A DNA stretch of 64,000 nucleotides. Origin: Pseudomonas brassicacearum (lineage in GTDB: Bacteria; Pseudomonadota; Gammaproteobacteria; Pseudomonadales; Pseudomonadaceae). Both the position numbers and the translations under genes were made by a program. A model generated the notes under the pieces. It did no database searches. It was not told the origin of the DNA and was given only the letters and a program-made list of their open reading frames with translations. The DNA is taken from contig NZ_CP007410.1 in the NCBI RefSeq assembly GCF_000585995.1, forward strand, positions 4,739,430-4,803,429, in the 5' to 3' direction. How positions within the stretch are numbered: position 1 is the first letter of the stretch; every line of letters starts with the position of its first letter. Of the stretch, positions 1-8,296 are shown piece by piece.

Positions 1-10
1 CCCGCTGCGC

Positions 11-376
11 TCAATCGACCAGCGGGCAATGCAACGCTTTGTCCAAGCTGCGCTCAATGTTGCGCAGGACCTGGAATGAGCCAAATGTCACGGCTTTGGC
101 GCGGTGTGCCTGGATCAGCCGCCAAAAATCCTGCTCGCCGCTTTCAAAGTGTCGAAATGCTGCTTCACCCGCCTCACGGGTTTGCCACTGCAAGTAATTG
201 AGCACGCGTCGACCGTCTTCACTGGCCTGGATACTGGCACTCAAGAATCCCTGATGATCCCGGGCCAGGCGCTCGGTCTGTTCTGACAGGGCCGTAACCA
301 GCGCCTGCAGCGATTGCGGCTCGATGTCGAATTCCATGAGTTGAGTGAAGCTGTGATTGTTGCTTGGCGATTGCAT
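11..376 (-). CDS. Antibiotic biosynthesis monooxygenase (ABM) family protein
   Basis: A 121-residue ABM-fold protein of the ferredoxin-like dimeric quinol/heme monooxygenase type; the exact substrate cannot be read from sequence. The start at 376 is chosen because a GGGGAG ribosome site lies just upstream; an in-frame ATG at 424 would sit almost on the promoter -10 element and is rejected. It is divergent from soxR, and the promoter between them has the 19-base spacer and palindrome of a SoxR target. In P. aeruginosa an ABM-type monooxygenase next to soxR (PA2274) belongs to the SoxR regulon, so this is probably its counterpart. A role in handling redox-cycling compounds is inference. Confidence 0.85.
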   Translation of the reverse strand: MQSPSNNHSFTQLMEFDIEPQSLQALVTALSEQTERLARDHQGFLSASIQASEDGRRVLNYLQWQTREAGEAAFRHFESGEQDFWRLIQAHRAKAVTFGSFQVLRNIERSLDKALHCPLVD

Positions 377-426
377 GAAAAGCTCCCCGATGCTCGTAAG
401 GCGAATCTTGCGATCCGAAGGCATGC

Positions 427-457
427 AGGGTAAAACCTCTAGTTAACTCAAGGTCAA
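427..457 (-). promoter_or_regulatory. SoxR-type promoter driving the monooxygenase gene
   Basis: On the minus strand a -35 TTGACC (452-457) and a -10 TACCCT (427-432) are separated by 19 bases, the long spacer typical of MerR/SoxR-activated promoters. The spacer region holds an imperfect palindrome at 435-454 (ACCTCTAGTTAACTCAAGGT) that closely matches the known SoxR box. The start codon at 376 lies about 45 bases downstream of the predicted transcript start. Confidence 0.8.
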
Positions 458-473
458 GCAATGAATTCAGACA

Positions 474-944
474 ATGGCACAGCTCAATATCCACAAGGAA
501 CTCACCGTCGGCCAAGTGGCCGCCCGCAGCGGCGTGGCGGTCACGGCCCTGCACTTCTATGAATCCAAGGGGCTGATCAAAAGCACTCGTAACCAAGGCA
601 ACCAACGCCGCTATCCGCGGGAGGTATTGCGCCGTGTTGCGCTGATCAAGGTCGCCCAGCGCTTGGGCATTCCTTTGGCGGAAATTGGCGAAGCGCTGAA
701 AACCCTGCCGGACAACCGCGCCCCAACGGCCGCTGACTGGCAGATCTTGTCGGCGCGCTGGAGCCGGGACCTGGATGCGCGGATCCAGCAATTGATGGCA
801 CTGCGCGATCGGCTCAACGGTTGCATCGGTTGCGGCTGCCTGTCGATGGAAGCTTGCCCGCTGCGCAATTACGGTGACGTGTTGGGTGAGCAAGGTCCGG
901 GCGCGCATCTGTTGGACGAGCCGCAGACGCTCGTCGGGCCGTGA
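474..944 (+). CDS. soxR: Redox-sensitive transcriptional activator SoxR
   Basis: A 156-residue MerR-family regulator. The N-terminal winged helix ([19 protein letters not shown]) is followed by a dimerisation helix and, near residue 119, the cysteine cluster [12 protein letters not shown] that binds the [2Fe-2S] sensor in SoxR proteins. It activates target promoters when the cluster is oxidised by redox-active compounds. In pseudomonads SoxR controls a small set of efflux and monooxygenase genes rather than soxS; the adjacent divergent monooxygenase with its SoxR box fits this. The ATG at 474 gives the standard length, although its ribosome site is weak. Confidence 0.95.
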   Translation: MAQLNIHKELTVGQVAARSGVAVTALHFYESKGLIKSTRNQGNQRRYPREVLRRVALIKVAQRLGIPLAEIGEALKTLPDNRAPTAADWQILSARWSRDLDARIQQLMALRDRLNGCIGCGCLSMEACPLRNYGDVLGEQGPGAHLLDEPQTLVGP

Positions 945-1030
945 GCCGGCCCCAAGGTGCTGGCCTATAGTGGATAGGCGCAAATCGACGAAGACCCACT
1001 TCGCCTCCCATAACAACAAGGAGAACCGTC

Positions 1031-1492
1031 ATGGGCGTCAAATCTACTCCCGAAGGTTTCAATAACATCACGCCCTATCTGGGCATCCAAAAAGCCGCCG
1101 AAGCCATCGACTTCTACAAAAAAGCCTTCAATGCCACCGAGGTCATGCGTCTGGCCATGCCCGACGGGGGCATCGGGCATGCTGAGCTGCGGATCAATGG
1201 CTACCCGATCATGCTCGGCACGCCTTGCGATCAAGGCCCGCTGAGCAACCCCGACCAATCGCCGTCGGTCGGCCTGCATTTATATGTCGAGGACGTGGAC
1301 AGCGCCTTTGCCCAGGCGATTGCGGCTGGTGGCAAGGTGATTTCCGAGGTCAAGGATCAGTTTTATGGTGACCGCACCGGCACCTTGAAAGATCCCTATG
1401 GGCACGTGTGGTTCCTGGCGACACACAAGGAGGACCTGACCCAGGAGCAGATCGAGCAGCGGGCCCGGGAGATGTTTCAGCAGCAAGGCTGA
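1031..1492 (+). CDS. VOC superfamily (PhnB/glyoxalase-like) protein
   Basis: A 153-residue protein with the VOC fold: an N-terminal beta-alpha-beta module (PYLGIQKAAEAIDFYKKAF) and a C-terminal module ending DPYGHVWFLATH, which carries the usual late metal-ligand region. This resembles the PhnB-like branch of the glyoxalase/bleomycin-resistance superfamily. Substrate is unknown. The ATG follows a clear AAGGAG ribosome site. The gene stands alone and is followed by a palindrome that may end transcription. Confidence 0.85.
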   Translation: MGVKSTPEGFNNITPYLGIQKAAEAIDFYKKAFNATEVMRLAMPDGGIGHAELRINGYPIMLGTPCDQGPLSNPDQSPSVGLHLYVEDVDSAFAQAIAAGGKVISEVKDQFYGDRTGTLKDPYGHVWFLATHKEDLTQEQIEQRAREMFQQQG

Positions 1493-1513
1493 CGTGTTCT
1501 AACGCTCATCGAC

Positions 1514-1543
1514 TGTGGCGAGGAAGCTTGCTCCCTCGCCACA
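1514..1543. repeat. REP-like palindrome, possible terminator of the VOC gene
   Basis: A near-perfect inverted repeat (TGTGGCGAGG ... CCTCGCCACA around a GCTTGC core) 20 bases after the VOC gene stop. It is the single-hairpin form of the GGCGAGGGAGC repeat seen elsewhere in the window at about 18.5, 24.5 and 32.4 kb. Confidence 0.7.
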
Positions 1544-1670
1544 CGTCATGGACATTAAACGCGAAACATTTTCTTTCATCTTTCCCTTCAGGATTTCACT
1601 GACTCGTTCGTCTCAATTAGATGCAGCAGGCCGCGTCGGCAAAAGCCACGGCCGGCCTTTCAGGGTTCAG

Positions 1671-1693
1671 GGTATTGCGAAGCCCGTAATACC
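1671..1693. promoter_or_regulatory. Inverted repeat upstream of the metal-uptake operon
   Basis: GGTATTGCG and CGTAATACC face each other across five bases (eight of nine positions pair) about 30 bases before the start codon of the first operon gene. It could be an operator or a leader hairpin. It does not look like the usual AT-rich Zur box (GTTATA-N-TATAAC), so the regulator is not identified. Confidence 0.35.
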
Positions 1694-1723
1694 GAGCCTT
1701 TCATCGAATCAAGACGTTCAATC

Positions 1724-2938
1724 ATGTCGAAGAAGTCCCGCTCCAAACTCTGGTTCCTGGTTCATAGCTGGCTGGCCCTGCCCATCTGGTTTTTCGTGCT
1801 CATCGTTTGCGTGACCGGCACCCTCGCGGTGGTCAGCCAGGAGATCGTCTGGCTGGTCAATCCCGACATGCGCGCCAGCAAGCCCTCGGACGATGCCCCG
1901 CTGCTCAGCTATGACCAAGTGATTGCCGCGATCAAGCAAGCCCAACCACAAACCCAGGTGCAAGGCATCACGCGTCCGGACGAGTCGCATTTTGCGCTGG
2001 AGGCCAAGGTGACCTACCCCGACGGGCGCCCCGACACGGTCTACGTCAACCCATACAGCGGCGTTATCCAGGGCTCGGCGCCGGCGTTCAATTTCAGGGG
2101 TTTCACCCGCGCGCTGCATGGCTGGTGGTTGGTGCCGTTCACCAACGGCTATAGCTGGGGCTGGTACCTGGTGTCGCTCCTGGGCCTACCGTTGCTGGCG
2201 TCCCTGGTGACCGGCCTGGTGGTCTACAAGCGTTTCTGGAAAGGCTTTTTCCGTCCAACCCTGCGGATCCGCCACGGCGCACGGATTTTCTGGGGCGATT
2301 TCCACCGGCTCAGCGGGATCTGGTCGATCTGGTTCATCGCGGTCATCTCCATCACCGGCACCTGGTTCCTGATCGAAGCCATGCTGTCCGACAACCAGAT
2401 TTCCATTTCCAGCGCCCCGGTCATTCCAGTCGTCGCCCGGGAAAGTGTGCCCTTGTCCGCCGATGGCGGTGCGCCGCCGCAACTGAACCTGGACCGCGCC
2501 ATCGAGATCGCCCAACAGCGCATCCCAGGCTTGGAAGCAAGCTTCGTCAGCCTGCCCGGCAACGCCTACAGCCATCTGGAAGTCGGCGGCCGTGGTTGGT
2601 ACCCGCTGATGTACCAGACCGCCACCATCAATCCCTACAACGGTGACGTAGCGGCCTCACGGCTGTTGTCGGACCGTACGACGCTGGAGTTCGTCACCGA
2701 GTCCATGCGCCCACTGCACACCGGGGATTTCGGCGGTATCTGGATCAAACTCATCTGGTTCTTCTTCGGCTTGATCCTGAGCATGATGGTCCTCAGCGGA
2801 TTGCTGATCTGGACCAAACGCACCGCCCTGGCCACCGCCAATGCATTCAAGCGCAGCCAGAAACCGGCACGTGAAGCCCGAACTGCGCGGTCATTGCAGC
2901 CGTCCATGCAGCGTGAATCGCCGGAGGGCAACCTGTGA
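1724..2938 (+). CDS. PepSY-associated transmembrane protein
   Basis: A 404-residue inner-membrane protein of the PepSY_TM family: a first helix near residues 14-38, a periplasmic PepSY-like region with a YVNPYSG motif near 105, further helices near 145-168 and 195-218, a second periplasmic domain, and a last helix near 345-365. Family members often accompany metal or siderophore uptake and some are reductases. It is the first gene of an eight-gene run; its stop overlaps the next start (GTGA). A role in reducing or handling the transported metal at the membrane is inference from position. Confidence 0.8.
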   Translation: MSKKSRSKLWFLVHSWLALPIWFFVLIVCVTGTLAVVSQEIVWLVNPDMRASKPSDDAPLLSYDQVIAAIKQAQPQTQVQGITRPDESHFALEAKVTYPDGRPDTVYVNPYSGVIQGSAPAFNFRGFTRALHGWWLVPFTNGYSWGWYLVSLLGLPLLASLVTGLVVYKRFWKGFFRPTLRIRHGARIFWGDFHRLSGIWSIWFIAVISITGTWFLIEAMLSDNQISISSAPVIPVVARESVPLSADGGAPPQLNLDRAIEIAQQRIPGLEASFVSLPGNAYSHLEVGGRGWYPLMYQTATINPYNGDVAASRLLSDRTTLEFVTESMRPLHTGDFGGIWIKLIWFFFGLILSMMVLSGLLIWTKRTALATANAFKRSQKPAREARTARSLQPSMQRESPEGNL

Positions 2939-3477
2939 ACCCGTCCAACACAGCCTCACCACCGTCACGCCTGAGCCTGTTCTGGCACAAATGGCGCTTT
3001 CACCTCAACGTGCTGTTGCTGCTGATTCCCTTGGGCTTCATGCCCAAGTATTTCTCGGAAGCGTCGCTGTTTCGCGGTGATGGCGGACTCGGCGAGCGGG
3101 AGGTCGGTGAAGTCCAGATCGGGCCCTGGAGCTTGCGGCTGGCCGAATTTCGCAACGAAGCTCCGCGCCCCGATGGCCCGGCCGGGCATATGAAACATTT
3201 CAACGCAGCCCTGTGCCAAAGCTGCATCGGCCAGGTCAAGGCCACCTACCTGCGCATCGGCAAACCCCGCAGCCTGCGGGCCGCCGGGGTGATTTTCTTC
3301 GGCTCGCCCTATCGCATGGGCGCCTTGTTGCCGGTGCCGCAAAAGACCCAGCCCGACGCTGAGTTGTGGATAACCCTCGAAGGCTGGGACGGTTCGATGC
3401 ACCAGGCCTCCATTCCCCTGAGCCAGGCCTCCCCCGCCACTGTCGCCTGGCTGAAGACTCAAGGAACCCAACCATGA
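2935..3477 (+). CDS. Membrane-anchored protein of the metal-uptake operon
   Basis: A 180-residue protein with one N-terminal membrane anchor (about residues 17-39) and a periplasmic part. It contains a CQSC motif near residue 92 with a nearby histidine (HMKHFNAALCQSC), suggesting metal or heme binding or a redox role. It starts with GTG overlapping the previous stop by four bases, and its own stop overlaps the next start, so translation is coupled. I do not recognise a named family. Confidence 0.7.
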   Translation: MNPSNTASPPSRLSLFWHKWRFHLNVLLLLIPLGFMPKYFSEASLFRGDGGLGEREVGEVQIGPWSLRLAEFRNEAPRPDGPAGHMKHFNAALCQSCIGQVKATYLRIGKPRSLRAAGVIFFGSPYRMGALLPVPQKTQPDAELWITLEGWDGSMHQASIPLSQASPATVAWLKTQGTQP

Positions 3478-3800
3478 CTCCCCGCGCCTCTCTCAACAGC
3501 CTGGCGCTGCTGCTCTGCACCGGCTTCAGCAGCATCGCCCTGGCCCACAATCCAATGTGCGAATGCAAGGCCATCGACGCCGAGCAAATCCAGTGCACCG
3601 GCGGCTTTTCCGACGGCAGCGGCGCGCCCGGGGTGACCCTGGACGTGATCGGCTACGACGAAACCATCCTGGTGCCGGGCAAACTTGGCGCCGATTCGAC
3701 GCTGACCTTCAAGAAACCAAACGCCGAATTCTACGTGCTCTTCGACGCCGGTCCCGGCCACGTGGTGGAAATCGACCAAGCCGATATCGAGGCCCCATGA
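3474..3800 (+). CDS. Small secreted protein of the metal-uptake operon
   Basis: A 108-residue protein with a signal peptide ending around SSIALA, followed by HNPMCECKAI and a later cysteine (QCTGG), so the mature N-terminus begins with histidine and clustered cysteines that could bind metal. The rest predicts a beta-rich domain. The ATG at 3474 overlaps the upstream stop by four bases, and the upstream in-frame start at 3366 is rejected because it would lie deep inside the previous gene. Function unknown; the operon suggests a periplasmic metal carrier. Confidence 0.7.
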   Translation: MTPRASLNSLALLLCTGFSSIALAHNPMCECKAIDAEQIQCTGGFSDGSGAPGVTLDVIGYDETILVPGKLGADSTLTFKKPNAEFYVLFDAGPGHVVEIDQADIEAP

Positions 3801-4372
3801 CCAGCCCCACCACCCAAGTCATCCGCCCCGCTGGCGCGGGCCATGAAACCCTGTACGTGTTGCTGCTGTGCCTGATCATCGTGCTGGTGGCCGGGTCAGT
3901 CGTGGCCTGGCACGGCGAAGCCGAGGACACCGCTCACCTCGCCTCGAACCAACTTGATGCCCGCCGCGACCTCAGCGCCGCCGAGCAAGGTATCTATGCC
4001 GACCTGCGGGTGACCCTGGATGAGATCCGCCTGCTGCGTGAAGAGCAACAGTCCCTGCCCGGCCCGCGGGCGTTGGCCGATGAAGGCTTTGCCCCGTTCG
4101 CCCAGGATGCCAGCTCCGTCAGCCGCGGCGGCCATGTCTGGCAACAGTTGGAGGACCGGGCCTACTTCGGCGCAAGCACCCGTTCATCCGTCGCCGGCTC
4201 GTTTCTGATGCGCATCAGCGAAGCGTCCGACGCCGCCCCGGACATCTGGCTCAATCGTAGCAATACCCCAACAGCCCCCACCGCACTGGACGATGCCACG
4301 TTGTCCGCCGCCGGCTGGCAACAGATCGTCGCGCAATTCGACGCCGGCGTAACCCGCCAGCACCGACACTGA
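3797..4372 (+). CDS. Single-pass membrane protein of the metal-uptake operon
   Basis: A 191-residue protein with one transmembrane helix (about residues 18-37) and a periplasmic remainder containing a predicted helix rich in charged residues (near 50-85). Start ATG overlaps the previous stop by four bases. It ends with a short RQHRH tail. No family recognised; it belongs to the accessory set (PepSY protein, CxxC protein, small secreted protein) placed before the ABC transporter. Confidence 0.65.
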   Translation: MTSPTTQVIRPAGAGHETLYVLLLCLIIVLVAGSVVAWHGEAEDTAHLASNQLDARRDLSAAEQGIYADLRVTLDEIRLLREEQQSLPGPRALADEGFAPFAQDASSVSRGGHVWQQLEDRAYFGASTRSSVAGSFLMRISEASDAAPDIWLNRSNTPTAPTALDDATLSAAGWQQIVAQFDAGVTRQHRH

Positions 4373-4407
4373 CCCCACGCCCTCATTCGAGAGAAGATCC
4401 TTCGCCC

Positions 4408-5337
4408 ATGCCTATTGCATCTCAACGCCGCCCCTTGCTGCGCCTGCTGTTGATCGGCCTGCTGGCCTGCCTGTTCACCTCGCAGGCCAGCGCCGAAACA
4501 GCCAAGCGCCTGCGCATCGGTATCACCTTGCACCCGTATTACAGCTACGTGGCCAACATCGTCGGCGACAAGGCCGAGGTGGTGCCGCTGATCCCGGCAG
4601 GCTTCAACCCCCATGCCTATGAACCACGGGCCGAGGACATCAAGCGCATCAGCGGCCTCGACGTGATCGTGCTCAACGGCGTGGGGCACGACGATTTTGC
4701 CGACCGCATGATCGCCGCCAGCGAAACCCCGAACGTGAAAGTGATCGAGGCCAACGAAAACGTCCCCTTGCTGGCGGCAACCGGCACTGCGGCCCGAGGC
4801 GCGGGCAAGGTCGTGAATCCACACACTTTCCTGTCCATCAGCGCTTCCATCGCCCAGGTCAATAACATCGCCCGGGAGTTGGGCAAGCTCGACCCGGACA
4901 ACGCCAAGGCCTACACCCAGAACGCCCGCGCCTACGGCAAGCGCCTGCGGCAGATGCGCGCCGACGCCCTGGCGAAGCTGACCCAGGCACCCAATGCCGA
5001 GTTACGGGTCGCCACGGTGCATGCCGCCTACGACTATCTGTTGCGCGAATTCGGCCTGGAAGTGACCGCCGTGGTCGAGCCCGCCCACGGCATCGAACCG
5101 AGCCCCAGTCAGCTGAAGAAGACCATCGACCAACTGCGCGAGCTGGACGTGAAGGTGATCTTCTCGGAGATGGATTTCCCGTCCACCTACGTCGACACCA
5201 TCCAGCGTGAATCAGGCGTGAAACTGTACCCGCTCTCACACATTTCCTACGGCGACTACAGCGCCGAGAAGTACGAGAAGGAAATGACCGGCAATCTCGA
5301 CACCGTGGTCCGAGCGATCCAGGAGTCCGGCGCATGA
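4408..5337 (+). CDS. ZnuA-like metal ABC transporter substrate-binding protein
   Basis: A 309-residue periplasmic binding protein of the cluster A-I (zinc/manganese) family with a signal peptide ending near SQASA. The expected metal-ligand histidines are present in NPHAYEP, NPHTFLS and VHAAYDYLL, with an acidic residue in FSEMDFPS. It lacks the long His/Asp-rich loop of classical ZnuA. Stop overlaps the ATPase start. Zinc or manganese cannot be distinguished from sequence. Confidence 0.88.
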   Translation: MPIASQRRPLLRLLLIGLLACLFTSQASAETAKRLRIGITLHPYYSYVANIVGDKAEVVPLIPAGFNPHAYEPRAEDIKRISGLDVIVLNGVGHDDFADRMIAASETPNVKVIEANENVPLLAATGTAARGAGKVVNPHTFLSISASIAQVNNIARELGKLDPDNAKAYTQNARAYGKRLRQMRADALAKLTQAPNAELRVATVHAAYDYLLREFGLEVTAVVEPAHGIEPSPSQLKKTIDQLRELDVKVIFSEMDFPSTYVDTIQRESGVKLYPLSHISYGDYSAEKYEKEMTGNLDTVVRAIQESGA

Positions 5338-6086
5338 CCGTCCAGGAAACCGTCACCCCGCAGCGCGTCGGCCCTTTGATCGAGTGCTCCGACGTCAGCC
5401 TGAACTTGGGCCGCACCACGATTCTCGACGCCGTCACCTTCCAGGTACAGCCCGGCAGCATCCATGCATTGGTAGGCCCCAACGGCGGCGGCAAGAGTTC
5501 GTTGATCAAGACCTTGCTGGGGCAGATGCCGCATCAGGGACGCTTGAGCCTGCAGTGGCCGGGCGAACCCGGCGTCATCGGCTATGTGCCCCAGGCGCTG
5601 GAGTTCGACCGGGGCCTGCCCATGACGGTGGATGACTTCATGGCGGCGATGTGTCAGCGGCGGCCGGCGTTCCTGGGCCTGAGCAAGCATTACGCCGGCG
5701 CCATCGGTCAGGCCCTGGAGCGGGTCGGCATGCAGGACAAACGCAAGCGGCGCATGGGCGCGCTGTCCGGAGGCGAGCGCCAGCGGGTGTTGCTGGCCCA
5801 GGGGCTGATTCCGCCGCCGCAATTGCTGGTGCTGGATGAACCGATGTCGGCCCTGGATGAGGCCGGTATCCAGGTGTTCGAACGCTTGCTACAGGACTGG
5901 CGTAAGGCCGGCATCACCGTGCTGTGGATCGAACATGACCTGGAAGCCGTCGGGCGCCTGGCCGACCGCGTCACGGGCTTGAATCGCCGAGTGCTGTTCG
6001 ATGGCCCACCCCGCCAGACTCTGACGCCGGAGCGCTTGCTGACGCTGTTTTCCACCCATCCACGCACGAACGGGAGCGCTGCCTGA
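5334..6086 (+). CDS. Metal ABC transporter ATP-binding protein
   Basis: A 250-residue ABC ATPase with Walker A (GPNGGGKSS), Q-loop, signature LSGGERQRV, Walker B (LLVLDEP) and an H-loop (WIEHD). It powers the permease encoded immediately downstream, with which it overlaps by one base. Similarity is to the ZnuC/MntB group. Confidence 0.92.
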   Translation: MTVQETVTPQRVGPLIECSDVSLNLGRTTILDAVTFQVQPGSIHALVGPNGGGKSSLIKTLLGQMPHQGRLSLQWPGEPGVIGYVPQALEFDRGLPMTVDDFMAAMCQRRPAFLGLSKHYAGAIGQALERVGMQDKRKRRMGALSGGERQRVLLAQGLIPPPQLLVLDEPMSALDEAGIQVFERLLQDWRKAGITVLWIEHDLEAVGRLADRVTGLNRRVLFDGPPRQTLTPERLLTLFSTHPRTNGSAA

Positions 6087-6985
6087 TGAGTTATGAAGCC
6101 TTTCGTTTGATGGTCCAGGGCTGGGCCTCGTCCGGTTACCTGCCCGAGGCCTTGGCCTATGGGTTTGTGGTCAACGCGCTGTTGGCCGGGCTGTTGATCG
6201 GTCCGGTGCTGGGCGGCCTTGGCACATTGGTCGTGGTCAAGCGCTTCGCGTTTTTCTCCGAGGCGGTGGGCCATGCGGCGCTCACCGGCGTGGCCATCGG
6301 CATCCTGCTCGGTGAACCCTACACCGGGCCGTATGGCAGCCTGTTCGGTTATTGCCTGCTGTTTGGCATCCTGCTGAATTACCTGCGCAACCGCACTGGC
6401 CTGGCGCCGGACACGCTGATCGGCGTGTTCCTGTCGGTATCCCTGGCCCTGGGAGCCAGCCTGCTGTTGATCCTGGCGGGCAAGATCAATGTGCACATCC
6501 TGGAAAACGTACTGTTCGGCTCGGTGCTGACGGTCAATGGCAATGACCTGCTGGTGCTGGCGGTGGTCGGCTCGCTGGTGATGGCCCTGGCCTTGCCGCT
6601 GTACAACCGCATCATGCTCGCCAGCTTCAACCCGCAACTGGCGGCGGTGCGGGGGGTGGCGGTCAAGACCCTGGATTATCTGTTCGTGGTATTGGTGACC
6701 TTGATCACCGTCGCGGCGGTGAAAGTCATCGGCGCCATTCTGGTGGGCGCCCTGTTGGTGATTCCGGCAGCGGCGGCGCGTCTGCTCAGCCAGTCATTGA
6801 AAGGATTCTTCTGGTGTTCCGTGTTGATCGCCACCGCCAGCACCTTGTGCGGGATCCTCGCGCCGATTGTGTTCGACCTGCCGATCCCGTCCGGTGCCGC
6901 GATCATCCTGGTGGCCGGCATCGCCTTCGCCCTGAGCGCCATCGCCCGCGGTGTCGTCCCCAGCCTCAAAGGGAATCTTGGATAA
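6086..6985 (+). CDS. Metal ABC transporter permease (ZnuB family)
   Basis: A 299-residue integral membrane protein with eight to nine hydrophobic segments and the ABC-3 family pattern, including VVKRFAFFSEAVGHAALTG near the N-terminal third, which is the typical coupling/translocation motif, and AILVGALLVIPAAAARLLS near the C-terminal third. Partner of the preceding ATPase. Confidence 0.92.
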   Translation: MSYEAFRLMVQGWASSGYLPEALAYGFVVNALLAGLLIGPVLGGLGTLVVVKRFAFFSEAVGHAALTGVAIGILLGEPYTGPYGSLFGYCLLFGILLNYLRNRTGLAPDTLIGVFLSVSLALGASLLLILAGKINVHILENVLFGSVLTVNGNDLLVLAVVGSLVMALALPLYNRIMLASFNPQLAAVRGVAVKTLDYLFVVLVTLITVAAVKVIGAILVGALLVIPAAAARLLSQSLKGFFWCSVLIATASTLCGILAPIVFDLPIPSGAAIILVAGIAFALSAIARGVVPSLKGNLG

Positions 6986-7888
6986 ATGGTTTTTTCATTG
7001 CGACAACTGACCTGGGCCGTGGCCCTGTGCGGCGCGGTCACCACCTCGTCATTCGCCACCGAAGGCAGACCGGTGCACTTACTGGCCTCGTTGCCGGTCA
7101 CCTATGGTTTGGGCGAGGCCTTGCTCAAGGGTACCGACGTGAAACTGGAGAGAGCCGCACCTGCCAATCTGCCCGGCACTCGGCAGAGCGCCTACTTCAG
7201 CGGCCGTGGTGCGCCGGCCCTGAGCAAACTGGCCAATGATGCCGATGGGGTGATCGGCCTGCGCTCGTTGTGGCCGGACGATCCGCTGTACCCCATGGCG
7301 CGGCGCAGCAATATTCGCATCGTCGAAATCGATGCCGCTCGCCCGGTAGACGGTGCCCTACCCGGCATTGCCACACAACCGGGCACGGCCGACGGGCTGG
7401 CGAGCCAGCCGTGGATGGCCAGCCATAACCTGGGGCGCATGGCCGATGTGATCGCCGCCGACCTGGTGCGCCTGGCCCCTACGGCCAAACCGAAAATCGA
7501 CACCAACCTGGCAGCCCTCAAGCAACGCCTGCTCAAACTCAGCGCCGACAGCGAAAAGCAGCTCGCCAGCGCCGACAACCTGAGCGTGGTCAGCCTGAGC
7601 GAACATTTCGGCTACCTGATCAGCGGGCTCAACCTGGACGGCATCAGCACCGATACCCGGCCCGACGCCGACTGGACACCCGAAGCCCTCAAGCAATTGA
7701 CCGCTAACTTGAAAGACAACGACGTGGCCTTGGTGCTGCACCATCGCCAACCTTCGGAGGCGCTGAAAGCAGCCATCGCCGAGGGGGGTAGCCAATTGCT
7801 GGTGCTCAGCATCGACGCCAACGACCCCGTGGCGGAGCTGGAGAGCAATGTGGGACTGGTGGTCGCGACGCTGACAAAGAAGGGTTGA
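6986..7888 (+). CDS. Degenerate ZnuA-like binding-protein paralogue
   Basis: A 300-residue secreted protein (signal peptide ending around SFA) that follows the cluster A-I binding-protein layout. At the places where the paralogue at 4408 has its ligand histidines (NPHAY, NPHTF, VHAAYDY), this protein reads RQSAY, SQPWM and LSEHFGY, so the three canonical ligands appear to be Ser, Trp and Ser. It starts one base after the permease stop. It may regulate or chaperone the transporter or bind a different ligand. Confidence 0.75.
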   Translation: MVFSLRQLTWAVALCGAVTTSSFATEGRPVHLLASLPVTYGLGEALLKGTDVKLERAAPANLPGTRQSAYFSGRGAPALSKLANDADGVIGLRSLWPDDPLYPMARRSNIRIVEIDAARPVDGALPGIATQPGTADGLASQPWMASHNLGRMADVIAADLVRLAPTAKPKIDTNLAALKQRLLKLSADSEKQLASADNLSVVSLSEHFGYLISGLNLDGISTDTRPDADWTPEALKQLTANLKDNDVALVLHHRQPSEALKAAIAEGGSQLLVLSIDANDPVAELESNVGLVVATLTKKG

Positions 7889-7908
7889 TTACAGAAACGC
7901 AATCCCCC

Positions 7909-8267
7909 TGTGGGAGCGGGCTTGCTCGCGAAGAGGCCGGTACATTCAACATTGATGTCGACTGACACACCGCCTTCGCGAGCAAGCCCGCTCCCACATT
8001 TGATCGCCGATGTTCACAGATTTCGCGTACACCACAACGCCCATGTGGGAGCGGGCTTGCTCGCGAAGAGGCCGGCACATTCAACATCGATGTTGACTGA
8101 CACAGCGCCTTCGCGAGCAAGCCCGCTCCCACATTTGATCGCCGATGTTCACAGATTTCGCGTACACACAAAGCACATGTGGGAGCGAGCTCGCTCGCGA
8201 AGAGGCCGGCACATTCAACATCGATGTTGACTGACACAGCGCTTTCGCGAGCAAGCTCGCTCCCACA
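7909..8267. repeat. Three tandem REPIN elements
   Basis: Three units at 7909-7998, 8044-8133 and 8178-8267. Each is two inverted REP halves (TGTGGGAGCGGGCTTGCTCG and its complement) around a GGCC(G)... insert. Unit starts are 135 and 134 bases apart, and the linkers (7999-8043, 8134-8177) are nearly identical, so the block grew by tandem duplication. The third unit has the GCGAGCTCGC variant core. It separates the ends of the metal operon and prpF, which converge here. Confidence 0.92.
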
Positions 8268-8296
8268 GGTTTTGTGTTGGTCTTGAAATACTTGCG

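Noticed and set aside
1671..1693. Zur box upstream of the metal operon
   Set aside because: The palindrome there is not AT-rich in the middle and does not match the Pseudomonas Zur consensus; kept only as an unassigned inverted repeat.
7806..8266. Several 60-140 residue open frames through the REPIN block
   Set aside because: They consist of translated REP palindromes (repeats such as SRASPLPH) and change with copy number; no coding sign.
7909..8267. CRISPR-like array of regular repeats
   Set aside because: The repeats are about 90-base inverted pairs with near-identical linkers, not short direct repeats with unique spacers, and no cas genes are present.
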